DNA from: JAJKJG01 sp036556825
GTDB lineage: Bacteria > Pseudomonadota > Alphaproteobacteria > Rhizobiales > Beijerinckiaceae
Length of the DNA stretch: 64,000 nt
Assembly (NCBI GenBank): GCA_036556825.1
Contig: DATBIR010000040.1
Span: 1 to 64,000 of the forward strand
Reading direction: 5' to 3'
How positions within the stretch are numbered: position 1 is the stretch's first letter; each line of letters begins with the position of its first letter. The notes under the pieces were generated by a model, which was not told the origin of the DNA, made no database searches, and worked only from the letters and a program-made list of their open reading frames with translations. Shown here piece by piece: positions 52,109 to 60,110 of the stretch. A program made the translations under genes and the position numbers.

Positions 52109-52720
52109 ATGGGGACTGCAACCGCCCGCGCGGCTCGCGCGCCCGCCAGGGACAAGGACGCCACATCCAAGGCCAAGAGCCACGGCGACGAGATGGCCAA
52201 GGGACGCAGCGGTGACATGGAGGTGCAGGTCATCGTCCGCGAGCTGGCGAATGTGGCGGACTATATCGCGCATATGAAGAATGAGGTCGCGGCACTGCGG
52301 GCCAACGAGCTCTCGCGCGAGCGCATCCCTTCGGCCAATGACGAGCTTGGCAACGTCGTCCAGGCGACGGCCTCGGCGACACACACCATCATGGCCGCGG
52401 CCGAGGAGATCCTCGGCTCCGGCGACCTCTCGGACAAGGATTACCGCGAGCTGGTCGAAACCAGGGTCCTCTCCATTTTCGAAGCCTGTTCGTTCCAGGA
52501 CATCACGGGCCAGCGCATAGGCAGGGTTCTCGAGATGCTCGGCCAGCTGGAAAAGCGCCTCGACCGCTTTGCCAAAGCGGTCAACGTGCGCGATTCGGCC
52601 GATGGCGGCGATCCCGAGGAAGCTCTGCGCCAGGCGCGCCGCGAGGTCCTGCTGCTGCACGGGCCCCAGGACGAAGGCGTCGCCATCAAGCAGGACGACA
52701 TCGACGCCCTGTTCGATTGA
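52109..52720 (+). CDS. CheZ-type phosphatase of CheY-P
   Basis: 203 residues. The catalytic pair is D131 and Q135 in ACSFQDITGQRIGRVLEML, matching D143/Q147 of E. coli CheZ. The C terminus IKQDDIDALFD is the tether helix that grips CheY. The N terminus (about 35 residues) is Lys/Ala-rich and disordered. ATG 52109 is chosen for GAGG 6 bases upstream over GTG 52097. It follows cheY by 40 bases, so the two form a two-gene unit that sets the lifetime of the phosphorylated regulator. Confidence 0.88.
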   Translation: MGTATARAARAPARDKDATSKAKSHGDEMAKGRSGDMEVQVIVRELANVADYIAHMKNEVAALRANELSRERIPSANDELGNVVQATASATHTIMAAAEEILGSGDLSDKDYRELVETRVLSIFEACSFQDITGQRIGRVLEMLGQLEKRLDRFAKAVNVRDSADGGDPEEALRQARREVLLLHGPQDEGVAIKQDDIDALFD

Positions 52721-52779
52721 GCTCGGCGAACCCCTTCTCGCTCCAGATCGAATCCGCGGCAGGCTGCCGACGGGCCGTG

Positions 52780-53691
52780 CTAGCCCCAGGTCAGCTGCTC
52801 GCAGACGCCGCGTGGCTGGCACGACTGGCCGCTGAGCCATTTGCGCACATGCGCCGCGTTTAGGCTGCCTTCCTCCAGCCCGAGTTCGACGGCGTGGATA
52901 CCGCGCGCCGTCAACAGCGTATCGATGCCATAGGCCGATGCGCCGGCGATATCAGTGCGCATGGCGTCGCCGATCGCCAGGACCCGATCGAGCCGCACCG
53001 GCTCGCCGCCCCGGACTTTTGCGGCGGTCTGCAGCGCCGCTTCGTAGACCGGGCGGTGCGGCTTGCCGGCATAAAAAACCTCGCCGCCCCGCTCCTCGTA
53101 GGCCAGCGCCAATGCTCCGGCACAGGGAACCAGACGATCGCCGCGCTCGACGACGATGTCGGGATTGGCGCAGATCATCCAGAGATTGCGGTCGCGCATG
53201 CGCTCCAGGCGCTCGCGATAGTCTTCCACCGTCTCGCGGTCGTCGTCGTCGAAGCCGGAGCAGACGACGTAATCGGCTTCGTCGATGGTGCCGAAACGCA
53301 CGTCGAGGCCGTCGAAGATGGGTCGGTCGCGCACGGGGCCAAGGTGGTGAACCACCTGATTTTCGCGCGCGATCACGGCCGCGCGGGTGAGATCCCCGGA
53401 GGTGACGATGGCGTCCCAGGCGGACCGCGGCACGCCGACCCGGTCGAGCTGCGTCGCCACGCTCCCGCCCGGTCGCGGCGCGTTTGACACCAGCACGACC
53501 ACGCCGCCCTGCGCCCGATAACGGTTCAGCGCGTCGCTGGCCGACGCATGCGCGACGAGGCCATTGTGCAGGACGCCCCAGATGTCGCACAGGATCACAT
53601 CATACCGTGGGCTGAGCGCGCCGAGGCCTGCCACCAGCGGGACCTCGGCATCGACGCGTTCAATGGGTTGTGCAGCGGGTCTGGATGCCAT
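52780..53691 (-). CDS. HAD-superfamily hydrolase, TIGR01459 type
   Basis: 303 residues, class IIA HAD phosphatase. Motif I is ILCDIWGVLHNG (DxW in place of DxD), motif II VLVSNAPRPG, motif III YAGKPHRP with the lysine, motif IV LAIGDAMRTDIAGA. This subfamily is restricted to alphaproteobacteria and its substrate is unknown; NagD relatives act on sugar or nucleotide phosphates. ATG 53691 (MASRPAAQ) is more likely than the upstream GTG/ATG codons. It lies downstream of the EAL-like gene and is convergent with cheZ. Confidence 0.88.
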   Translation of the reverse strand: MASRPAAQPIERVDAEVPLVAGLGALSPRYDVILCDIWGVLHNGLVAHASASDALNRYRAQGGVVVLVSNAPRPGGSVATQLDRVGVPRSAWDAIVTSGDLTRAAVIARENQVVHHLGPVRDRPIFDGLDVRFGTIDEADYVVCSGFDDDDRETVEDYRERLERMRDRNLWMICANPDIVVERGDRLVPCAGALALAYEERGGEVFYAGKPHRPVYEAALQTAAKVRGGEPVRLDRVLAIGDAMRTDIAGASAYGIDTLLTARGIHAVELGLEEGSLNAAHVRKWLSGQSCQPRGVCEQLTWG

Positions 53692-53744
53692 TCGCTTGTT
53701 GCCGTAACTGTGGCTGCGGCGCGTAGGCGGCGACCTTGTCGAAG

Positions 53745-55316
53745 TCAACCCGTGCGGCGCAGAAAGGCCCTGAAGGGCTTGCGCTCCTCCGCCTCGGCGG
53801 CTGCCGGGGAGGAAGCCTGGCGCGCGGTCGCGGCCGGCGTCGCCGGAACGGGCAGGACCTGCGCGGTGAGCGGCTTTTGCGCGTCCTGGGCGCCCGGCGG
53901 GACCTGCGCGCCCGGCACGAGTTCGCCCTGCAGCTCGTTATCAGATGCCGGCCTGGTCAGCACTTCCGGACGGATTGCCCGCGGCGGCGCGAAGACGAAG
54001 CCCTGGGCCAGCGGCACATCGAGATCGATGAGGTTCGGGACGTCCTTCTCGTGCTCGACGCGCTCGGCGATCAGGCGAATCCCGGCGCGCGACAGGACAG
54101 CCGTGAGATCGCTGATCTCGATGTCGAGACCGCGGGCGGTCTGCGGCTCGAGCAGCATCTCGGCCGGGACCTTGAGGAAGCGCACACCTCGTTCGGCGAG
54201 CGCCAGCGGATCGAGGCGCAGGTCTGTGAGGCGGTCCATCGCAAAGGACACGCCCTTGTTGCGCAGAATCGCGAGCGTGCCGGCCTGATCGGCGTCGAGC
54301 TTGCGCCAGACGGCTTGCGGCAGTTCGAGGATCAGGCGGTCGGCGACGTCCGGGTAAGCCTCCGCGACCCGGCCGGCGGCTCGCAGGATGCCGTTATCGA
54401 GCGAGGCTGGCGAGATGTTGCAGCTGACCCTTGTCTCGCTGCCGCGCCCGGCGAGATGCCGGGCAATGCCGGCCGCGCGCGTGAGCACCTTGCGGTCGAG
54501 CTCGGCCGCGAGATCGCAGCGCTCCAGGATCGGCACGAATTCGGCCGGGACAAGAATGGTATCGTCGGCGAGCCGCAGCCGCGCCAGGATCTCGTAAAAA
54601 CGCGTCTTGCGCTGCGGCAGCGACACGACCGGCTGCAGGTGGAGGTCGAGGCGATCATTCTCGAACGCCTGCATGACCGCAGCAATGCGGCGGGCATCGC
54701 CGACCTCGCTCCCCGGCCGCCGCTCCTCCGCCACCGCGGGTGGCGCCGGAAGCGCTCCCTGCACGGGCAGCAGCGACGGAATCGGCCGCTCGCGCCGGCC
54801 GGGCTCCGGCTCGGCGGATGGCGGCGTTCGGGCCGGTGCCCTTGGCGTCAACGGCGGGGCCGCCGCCGGGGCCTCATCCCGCGCCCGACGCACCTGGTCC
54901 TTGAGCGACGTGACATCCTTGTCCTGGGTCGCGACCGTGACCGCCAAATCCCTGACAAGGCCGCCGAGAAGGGCGATCTCTCCGGTAACTTCTGCAACGG
55001 CCGAACTCAGGCCAGGCGCGGCATGACGGTCCGAATCCGAGAGGCGCCCCTCGACCCGAAGCAGGCGGGACGAGAGCACGTCAAGCTCGCTCGACACCTT
55101 GTCGACCCGCAGGCGCAGCACGACCACCTGCTGCAGCGCGAACACGCCGGCGGCGATGCCGGCCAGGAGGACGATCCAGATCAGCGCGTTGACGGGCGAC
55201 TTGGCCGTCAACACGAGGCCGGACACGGCAATCACGGCCACGAGGCCACAGGCGGCGAGTCCGCTCATCAGAATGGACGGTTTGCCGCCCCGGAAGAGGC
55301 CGCTCTTCTCAGTCAT
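53745..55316 (-). CDS. Membrane protein with a degenerate EAL domain
   Basis: 523 residues. Two membrane helices (about 16-36 and 43-64), a coiled-coil-like region (to about 140), a Pro/Ala-rich linker, then an EAL-fold domain (about 205-450) and a disordered tail. The signature reads FYEILARLRL (EIL for EAL), and the DDFGTG metal loop is replaced by AMDRLTDLRLD, so cyclic-di-GMP hydrolysis is unlikely; it may act as a binding or scaffolding domain. LIAERVEHEKDV and LAQGFVFAPP are kept. ATG 55316 is preferred; a TTG at 55397 is possible. It is divergent from the Rid gene. Confidence 0.82.
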   Translation of the reverse strand: MTEKSGLFRGGKPSILMSGLAACGLVAVIAVSGLVLTAKSPVNALIWIVLLAGIAAGVFALQQVVVLRLRVDKVSSELDVLSSRLLRVEGRLSDSDRHAAPGLSSAVAEVTGEIALLGGLVRDLAVTVATQDKDVTSLKDQVRRARDEAPAAAPPLTPRAPARTPPSAEPEPGRRERPIPSLLPVQGALPAPPAVAEERRPGSEVGDARRIAAVMQAFENDRLDLHLQPVVSLPQRKTRFYEILARLRLADDTILVPAEFVPILERCDLAAELDRKVLTRAAGIARHLAGRGSETRVSCNISPASLDNGILRAAGRVAEAYPDVADRLILELPQAVWRKLDADQAGTLAILRNKGVSFAMDRLTDLRLDPLALAERGVRFLKVPAEMLLEPQTARGLDIEISDLTAVLSRAGIRLIAERVEHEKDVPNLIDLDVPLAQGFVFAPPRAIRPEVLTRPASDNELQGELVPGAQVPPGAQDAQKPLTAQVLPVPATPAATARQASSPAAAEAEERKPFRAFLRRTG

Positions 55317-55433
55317 CCCCGCCGCTGTGCCCCCATTCGCGTCTGTGTTGCGCGAATCACGCCGTGTATCGTTTGCCGACAGCGACTCTTGCGGCAAGGG
55401 TTGCGGTGCAACACTCTGTTAAAGGTTACCTAA

Positions 55434-55820
55434 ATGCCACGCTTTCTGAACCCGCCCACGGTCGCGCCGCCGAACTCCCGCTACAGTCACGGCGTTGTCC
55501 ACGACCTGCATGGCAGCCGACTGGTGATTTCAGGTCAGGTCGGGTTGCGGCAGGACGGCACCCTCGCCGATGGGCTCGAGGCGCAGCTTGAGCAGTGCTG
55601 GGACAACGTCATCGCGGTGCTGCGATCGGCCGGCATGGATGTGACAAATCTCGTCAAGGTCACCATCTTCGTGACGGTGGCCGATGCCATCGCCATCAGC
55701 CGCCGCGTGCGTGAGCGGAAACTGGTCGGCCATGCGCCGGCGTCGACGTTTCTTCAGGTAGCCGGTCTTGCGCGGCCGGACTTCCTTGCCGAAATCGAGG
55801 CGGAAGCGGTCAAGGAGTGA
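55434..55820 (+). CDS. RidA/YjgF family protein
   Basis: 128 residues of the Rid fold, trimeric enamine/imine deaminases that clear reactive 2-aminoacrylate. Visible features: SGQVGLRQDG, LKVTIFVT-type strand (LVKVTIFVTV) and the C-terminal LAEIEAEAVKE. The key arginine of RidA proper, expected before the final strand, is not obvious (I read RKLVGHAPASTFLQVAGLA), so this may belong to a Rid2-7 subgroup with another role. The HMA gene follows 5 bases later and the aminotransferase shortly after. Confidence 0.88.
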   Translation: MPRFLNPPTVAPPNSRYSHGVVHDLHGSRLVISGQVGLRQDGTLADGLEAQLEQCWDNVIAVLRSAGMDVTNLVKVTIFVTVADAIAISRRVRERKLVGHAPASTFLQVAGLARPDFLAEIEAEAVKE

Positions 55821-55825
55821 TGGTC

Positions 55826-56047
55826 ATGGACGAAACCCGCAATGACGTCATGATGAAGGTCGACGGCATGACCTGCGAGGGCTGCGCCGAGACCGTGCGC
55901 CGCACGATCCGCAGGCTCGATCCGCAGGCACTGGTGACGGTCGATCTGGAGCGCGGCCAGGTGACCGCGACGACATGCGCGGATACGCTGGAAGTGACTG
56001 CCGCCGTGACCAAGGCAGGGTATAATGCCACCGCGATGACCGGATGA
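55826..56047 (+). CDS. Heavy-metal-associated (HMA) domain protein, CopZ-like
   Basis: 73 residues, one ferredoxin-like HMA domain. The metal site is C17 and C20 in GMTCEGCAETV. Such proteins carry Cu(I) or Zn(II) to a transporter; no transporter is nearby. ATG 55826 is used because AAGGAG (55812-55817) is 8 bases upstream, whereas ATG 55820 is too close. It is preceded by the Rid gene (5-base gap) and followed 50 bases later by the aminotransferase. Confidence 0.88.
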   Translation: MDETRNDVMMKVDGMTCEGCAETVRRTIRRLDPQALVTVDLERGQVTATTCADTLEVTAAVTKAGYNATAMTG

Positions 56048-56097
56048 CTCGTTCGACCACTGCAAGCCTTCCGTCCTGTCCTGAAAGGTAACTGACC

Positions 56098-57450
56098 ATG
56101 TCTCGCGCCGAGGGCCTTCGGGCCGCCGCTCCCCTGTCCAGCCCGAACGATCTCGAAGCCTGGTGGCTGCCGTTCACGGCCAATCGCGCCTTCAAGCAGC
56201 GCCCGCGCATCGTCACGCGGGCCAAGGACATGCACTATTACACGGCCGAGGGCCGCGCCGTGCTCGACGGCGCCGCCGGAATGTGGTGCTGCAATGCCGG
56301 GCACAACCGCGAGCCGATCACGGCGGCGATCCAGAGTCAGGCGGAAGAGCTCGATTTCGCCCCGCCGTTCCAGTTCGGCCATCCCAAGGCCTTCGCCCTG
56401 GCAGCGCGCATCGCGCAGCTTGCACCGGGCGATCTCGACCACGTCTTCTTCTGCAATTCCGGCTCGGAGGCGGTGGACACGGCGCTCAAGGTCGCCCTCG
56501 CCTACTGGAATATCTCGGGCCAGGGCCAGCGCACGCGCCTGATCGGGCGCGAGCGTGGCTATCACGGCGTCGGCTTCGGCGGCATCTCGGTGGGCGGTAT
56601 CGTGCCGAACCGCAAGTTTTTCGGCACGCTGCTCGCCGGCGTCGACCATCTGCCGCACACCTACAACCGCGCCGAGCAGGCCTTCACCAAGGGCGAGCCG
56701 GAATGGGGCGCCCATCTCGCTGACGACCTCGAGCGCATCGTCGCCCTGCACGACGCCTCGACCATTGCCGCGGTGATCGTCGAGCCGATGGCGGGCTCCA
56801 CGGGAGTGCTGCCGCCGCCCAAGGGATACTTGCAGCGGCTGCGTCAGATATGCGACCGGCATGGCCTGCTGCTCATCTTCGACGAGGTGATCACCGGCTT
56901 CGGCCGTCTCGGCTTCGCATTTGCGGCCGAGCGCTACGGCGTCGTCCCCGACATGATCACCTTCGCCAAGGCCGTGAATTCGGGCACCGTGCCGATGGCG
57001 GGCGTGCTCGTCAGGAAGCCGATCCATGACGCCTTCATGCGCGGTCCGGACCACGTCATCGAGTTCTTTCACGGCTACACTTATTCGGCCCACCCCCTCG
57101 CCTGCGCCGCCGGCCTCGCCACCCAGGACATCTATCGCGACGAGAAGCTATTCGAACGCGCCCGCAAGCTCGAGCCTATCTGGGCCGACGCGATCATGTC
57201 GCTCAAGGAACTGCCGAACGTGCTCGACATCCGCACGCTGGGGCTCGTGGCGGCCATCGACCTCGCGTCGCGGCCCGACGCCGTCGGCCAGCGCGGCTAT
57301 GAGGCAATGGACCGTGCCTTCCAGGATGTCGGGCTGATGATGCGCGTTACCGGCGACACCATCGCCCTGACGCCGCCGCTGATCATCACCGAGGAGCAGA
57401 TTGGCGAAGTCGTCGACAAGGTCGGCCGCGTGATCAAGGCCGTCGCCTGA
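56098..57450 (+). CDS. Class III omega-aminotransferase (beta-alanine:pyruvate type)
   Basis: 450 residues, fold type I PLP enzyme. PLP lysine is K291 in MITFAKAVNSGTVPMAGV; the aspartate pairing the pyridine nitrogen is in LIFDEVITGFGR; the phosphate loop is FCNSGSEAVDTALK. Segments LPFTANRAFKQRPRIV and HGYTYSAHPLACAAG match beta-alanine:pyruvate aminotransferases. It moves an amino group from beta-alanine or other omega-amines to pyruvate. The adjacent RidA, which detoxifies PLP-enzyme by-products, fits functionally, but co-transcription is inferred. Confidence 0.9.
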   Translation: MSRAEGLRAAAPLSSPNDLEAWWLPFTANRAFKQRPRIVTRAKDMHYYTAEGRAVLDGAAGMWCCNAGHNREPITAAIQSQAEELDFAPPFQFGHPKAFALAARIAQLAPGDLDHVFFCNSGSEAVDTALKVALAYWNISGQGQRTRLIGRERGYHGVGFGGISVGGIVPNRKFFGTLLAGVDHLPHTYNRAEQAFTKGEPEWGAHLADDLERIVALHDASTIAAVIVEPMAGSTGVLPPPKGYLQRLRQICDRHGLLLIFDEVITGFGRLGFAFAAERYGVVPDMITFAKAVNSGTVPMAGVLVRKPIHDAFMRGPDHVIEFFHGYTYSAHPLACAAGLATQDIYRDEKLFERARKLEPIWADAIMSLKELPNVLDIRTLGLVAAIDLASRPDAVGQRGYEAMDRAFQDVGLMMRVTGDTIALTPPLIITEEQIGEVVDKVGRVIKAVA

Positions 57451-57532
57451 CGCGCTGCGGCCTCCCGTGATCGGGCAAGCATTCGCTTACCATTCTTCCC
57501 CTATGGTCGGCGGATGGTCCGGTCTGGCGATC

Positions 57533-57562
57533 GCGGGAGCCTCCCGCCGCCGATGCGGGAGG
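57533..57562 (+). promoter_or_regulatory. Hairpin that can sequester a ribosome binding site
   Basis: CCTCCCGC (57540-57547) pairs perfectly with GCGGGAGG (57555-57562), whose GGGAGG is the Shine-Dalgarno of the double-receiver gene starting at 57567. An upstream GCGGGAG (57533-57539) could compete for the same strand. This gives two mutually exclusive pairings, one of which would free the ribosome site. Confidence 0.5.
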
Positions 57563-57566
57563 TTCT

Positions 57567-58361
57567 ATGTCACAGGCAGCCGCGCCCGCATCTCGCGTCC
57601 TGATCGCGGACGATTCGGCCGGGCACCGCAATTTTCTGCGCGCGGCCCTGCTCAAATGCGACCCGACGCTGGAGATCGTCGACGCCGAATGCGGCGACAG
57701 CTGCCTGTACGAACTCACGAACCGGACGTATGATCTCGTCTTCATCGATCACGTCATGCCCGGCAAGAGCGGCCTCGAGGCGTTCGGTCTCGCCTTCGAA
57801 GGCAAGCGTCCGCCTTACGTGGTGATGGTCTCGGGCAGAGCCGAGCCGGCCGTCATCGAGCAGGCGAAGGCGCTCAGGGTGTGCGACTACCTGCGCAAGC
57901 CCTATCACGAACGCGACGTGCGGCCGATCCACGAGACCTTCGTGCGCGTCAAGACGCCGATGCGCGCATTGATCGTTGACGATTCCGCCACCGTGCGCCG
58001 GGTCATGTCCAAGGTGCTTGCCAGCAGCATCTTCAGCATCGCGATCGAGGAGGCTGGCGGCGGCCTCGAATGCGTCAAGAAGTTCGTCGAGCAGGCGTGT
58101 GATCTCGTCATCATGGATATCAACATGCCCGACCTCGACGGCTGCGCGACGGCACGCATGATCAAGAGCAAGAATCCCGATGCCAAGATCGTGCTGACCT
58201 CGTCGGACAAGGGCGCCATCGACCGCGCCCGAGCCGCCAAGGCCTCATGCGACGCGTTGCTGCCCAAGCCGTTCCGCGGGCCGGACATCGACGCGGTGCT
58301 GCATCGCCTGTACGGGCTCAAGACCCCTTACGAAGCGGTCGGCGCCGCGACCGGGGCTTAG
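57567..58361 (+). CDS. Tandem-receiver (REC-REC) response regulator
   Basis: 264 residues made of two receiver domains and no output domain. REC1 (about 9-125): phosphorylation site D61 (FIDHVMPG), with VSGRA in place of the usual T and KPY. REC2 (about 133-250): D184 (IMDINMPDLDG), LTSSDKG, KPF. Both look phosphorylatable. It could relay phosphate or act through protein contacts, as with CheY-type adaptors. GGGAGG is 4 bases before the ATG but lies in a hairpin. No kinase is nearby. Confidence 0.88.
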   Translation: MSQAAAPASRVLIADDSAGHRNFLRAALLKCDPTLEIVDAECGDSCLYELTNRTYDLVFIDHVMPGKSGLEAFGLAFEGKRPPYVVMVSGRAEPAVIEQAKALRVCDYLRKPYHERDVRPIHETFVRVKTPMRALIVDDSATVRRVMSKVLASSIFSIAIEEAGGGLECVKKFVEQACDLVIMDINMPDLDGCATARMIKSKNPDAKIVLTSSDKGAIDRARAAKASCDALLPKPFRGPDIDAVLHRLYGLKTPYEAVGAATGA

Positions 58362-58486
58362 CTTCCACCAGCGCCCTCCTCTCCCCGGTCTCGGCTGTCG
58401 GGTCCAGGGGATTATGCGCCATGCCGTCGCTTGCCGCTGGACGGCGCGCGGGCTATGCCGCAGGCCGACAGCCCCCGATCCGAGCA

Positions 58487-59986
58487 ATGTCAACCAAAAC
58501 CGACAACAAGCTGAAGGCGCGCCTGCCGCGCGGTCTTGCCGATCGCGCCCCCGCCGACGTCGCCGCCACCAACCGCATGCTCGACGCGATCCGCGAGACG
58601 TACGAGCTCTACGGCTTCGAAGCGGTCGAGACGCCCTTCATCGAATACACCGACGCGCTCGGGAAATTCCTGCCCGATCAGGATCGCCCGAACGAGGGCG
58701 TGTTCTCCTTCCAGGACGACGACGAGCAGTGGTTGTCCTTGCGTTACGACCTCACCGCTCCCCTCGCCCGCTACGTGGCCGAGAATTTCGACGCCCTGCC
58801 CAAACCGTACCGCAGCTATCGCGCCGGCTGGGTGTTTCGCAACGAGAAGCCGGGTCCCGGCCGTTTCCGGCAATTCATGCAGTTCGACGCCGATACCGTC
58901 GGGGCGGCGAGCGTCGCGGCCGATGCCGAGATGTGCATGATGGCCGCCGACACCCTGGAGCATGTCGGCATTCGGCGCGGCGACTACGCGATCAAGGTCA
59001 ACAACCGCAAGGTGCTCGACGGCGTGCTCGAAGCGATCGGGCTCGGCGGCGAGGGCAAGGCCGGCCAGCGGCTGACCGTCCTGCGCGCCATCGACAAGCT
59101 CGACCGGTTGGGCGTCGAAGGCGTGCGCCAGCTGCTCGGCCCGGGGCGCAGGGACGAGAGCGGCGATTTCACGAAGGGCGCGCAGCTCGAGAGCAGGTCG
59201 ATCGACCAGGTGCTGCAGTTCGTTGGGCAGGCCGACCCCGCGGTAGCGGGCTACGGGGCCACTCTGGACCTGTGGTCCGACCTCGTCCGCGGCACCGTTG
59301 GCGAACAAGGCATCCAGGAGCTGCGCGACATCGCCAGCCTTCTCGATGCCGCAGGCTATCGTGATCGCGTCGTGATCACGGCCGAGACCGTGCGCGGCCT
59401 CGAATACTATACGGGGCCCGTCTACGAGGCGGAGCTGACCTTCACGGTCACCAACGACGAGGGCCAGCCGGTTCGCTTCGGCTCGGTCGGCGGCGGCGGG
59501 CGCTATGACGGCCTGATCGGCCGCTTCCGTCCCGAGCCGGTACCGGCGACCGGCTTCTCCATCGGCGTGTCGCGCCTTCTGGCCGCCCTGCAGACGGTCG
59601 GAAGTCCGATCGTCGCCGACGCCGCAATGCAAGGCCCGGTCGTCGTCCTCGTCATGGACCGCGATCGCATCGCCGACTACCAGCGCATGGTTGCGACCTT
59701 GCGCAACGGCGGCATCCGCGCCGAGCTTTATCTCGGTGCATCGGGCATGAAGGCGCAGATGAAATATGCCGACCGGCGGCGCAGCCCCTGCGTCGTGATC
59801 CAAGGCTCCGACGAGCGCGCCAGGGGCGAGGTGCAAATCAAGGACCTGGCCCTAGGGGCGGCTCTCGCGGCGAGCGGCAAGGACCGTGCCGATTATTTGG
59901 AGAAAACAGCAGAGGCGCAGATCTCTACTGCGGAAGCAAACCTGTTGTCTTCGGTGCGCCAGGTGCTCGCCCGGAGGGGCAAGTAA
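58487..59986 (+). CDS. hisS: Histidyl-tRNA synthetase
   Basis: Class II synthetase of 499 residues. Motifs: LRYDLTAPLARYVA (motif 2 region begins), RAGWVFRNEKPGPGRFRQFMQ, and the catalytic histidine-binding LEYYTGPVYEAE with SVGGGGRYDGLIG. The C-terminal anticodon domain (VVVLVMDRD onward) is present, separating it from HisZ. ATG 58487 is taken as the start; upstream codons in the same frame are in the tail of the preceding gene. hisS, hisZ and hisG are neighbours in many Hyphomicrobiales; here one extra gene lies between hisS and hisZ. Confidence 0.94.
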   Translation: MSTKTDNKLKARLPRGLADRAPADVAATNRMLDAIRETYELYGFEAVETPFIEYTDALGKFLPDQDRPNEGVFSFQDDDEQWLSLRYDLTAPLARYVAENFDALPKPYRSYRAGWVFRNEKPGPGRFRQFMQFDADTVGAASVAADAEMCMMAADTLEHVGIRRGDYAIKVNNRKVLDGVLEAIGLGGEGKAGQRLTVLRAIDKLDRLGVEGVRQLLGPGRRDESGDFTKGAQLESRSIDQVLQFVGQADPAVAGYGATLDLWSDLVRGTVGEQGIQELRDIASLLDAAGYRDRVVITAETVRGLEYYTGPVYEAELTFTVTNDEGQPVRFGSVGGGGRYDGLIGRFRPEPVPATGFSIGVSRLLAALQTVGSPIVADAAMQGPVVVLVMDRDRIADYQRMVATLRNGGIRAELYLGASGMKAQMKYADRRRSPCVVIQGSDERARGEVQIKDLALGAALAASGKDRADYLEKTAEAQISTAEANLLSSVRQVLARRGK

Positions 59987-60062
59987 TTTTTACCCGACAT
60001 CCGACGCAAACTCACGTCCATAACGGAGTTGGGCGTGAAATGCTCGCCTCCTAAGGAACTTA

Positions 60063-60098
60063 GACGGTTCGCTTCCGTTGTTGAACCGTCACGGTTCA
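60063..60098. promoter_or_regulatory. Overlapping palindromes upstream of the Lys/Ala-rich gene
   Basis: GACGGTTC (60063-60070) pairs with GAACCGTC (60083-60090), and tgaaccgt (60082-60089) pairs with acggttca (60091-60098) around one base. The two pairings are exclusive. The segment ends 12 bases before the ATG at 60111. It may be an operator with three half-sites or an mRNA switch. Confidence 0.5.
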
Positions 60099-60110
60099 GA
60101 GGGTGCAGCA

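Noticed and set aside
53736..55433. 565-codon plus-strand open frame
   Set aside because: Antisense to the EAL-like membrane protein, whose helices and domain are recognisable; the plus frame has no signature.
58490..59836. 448-codon minus-strand open frame across hisS
   Set aside because: Antisense to histidyl-tRNA synthetase; its composition (His, Asp, Ala, Val rich) is the expected complement of the coding strand.
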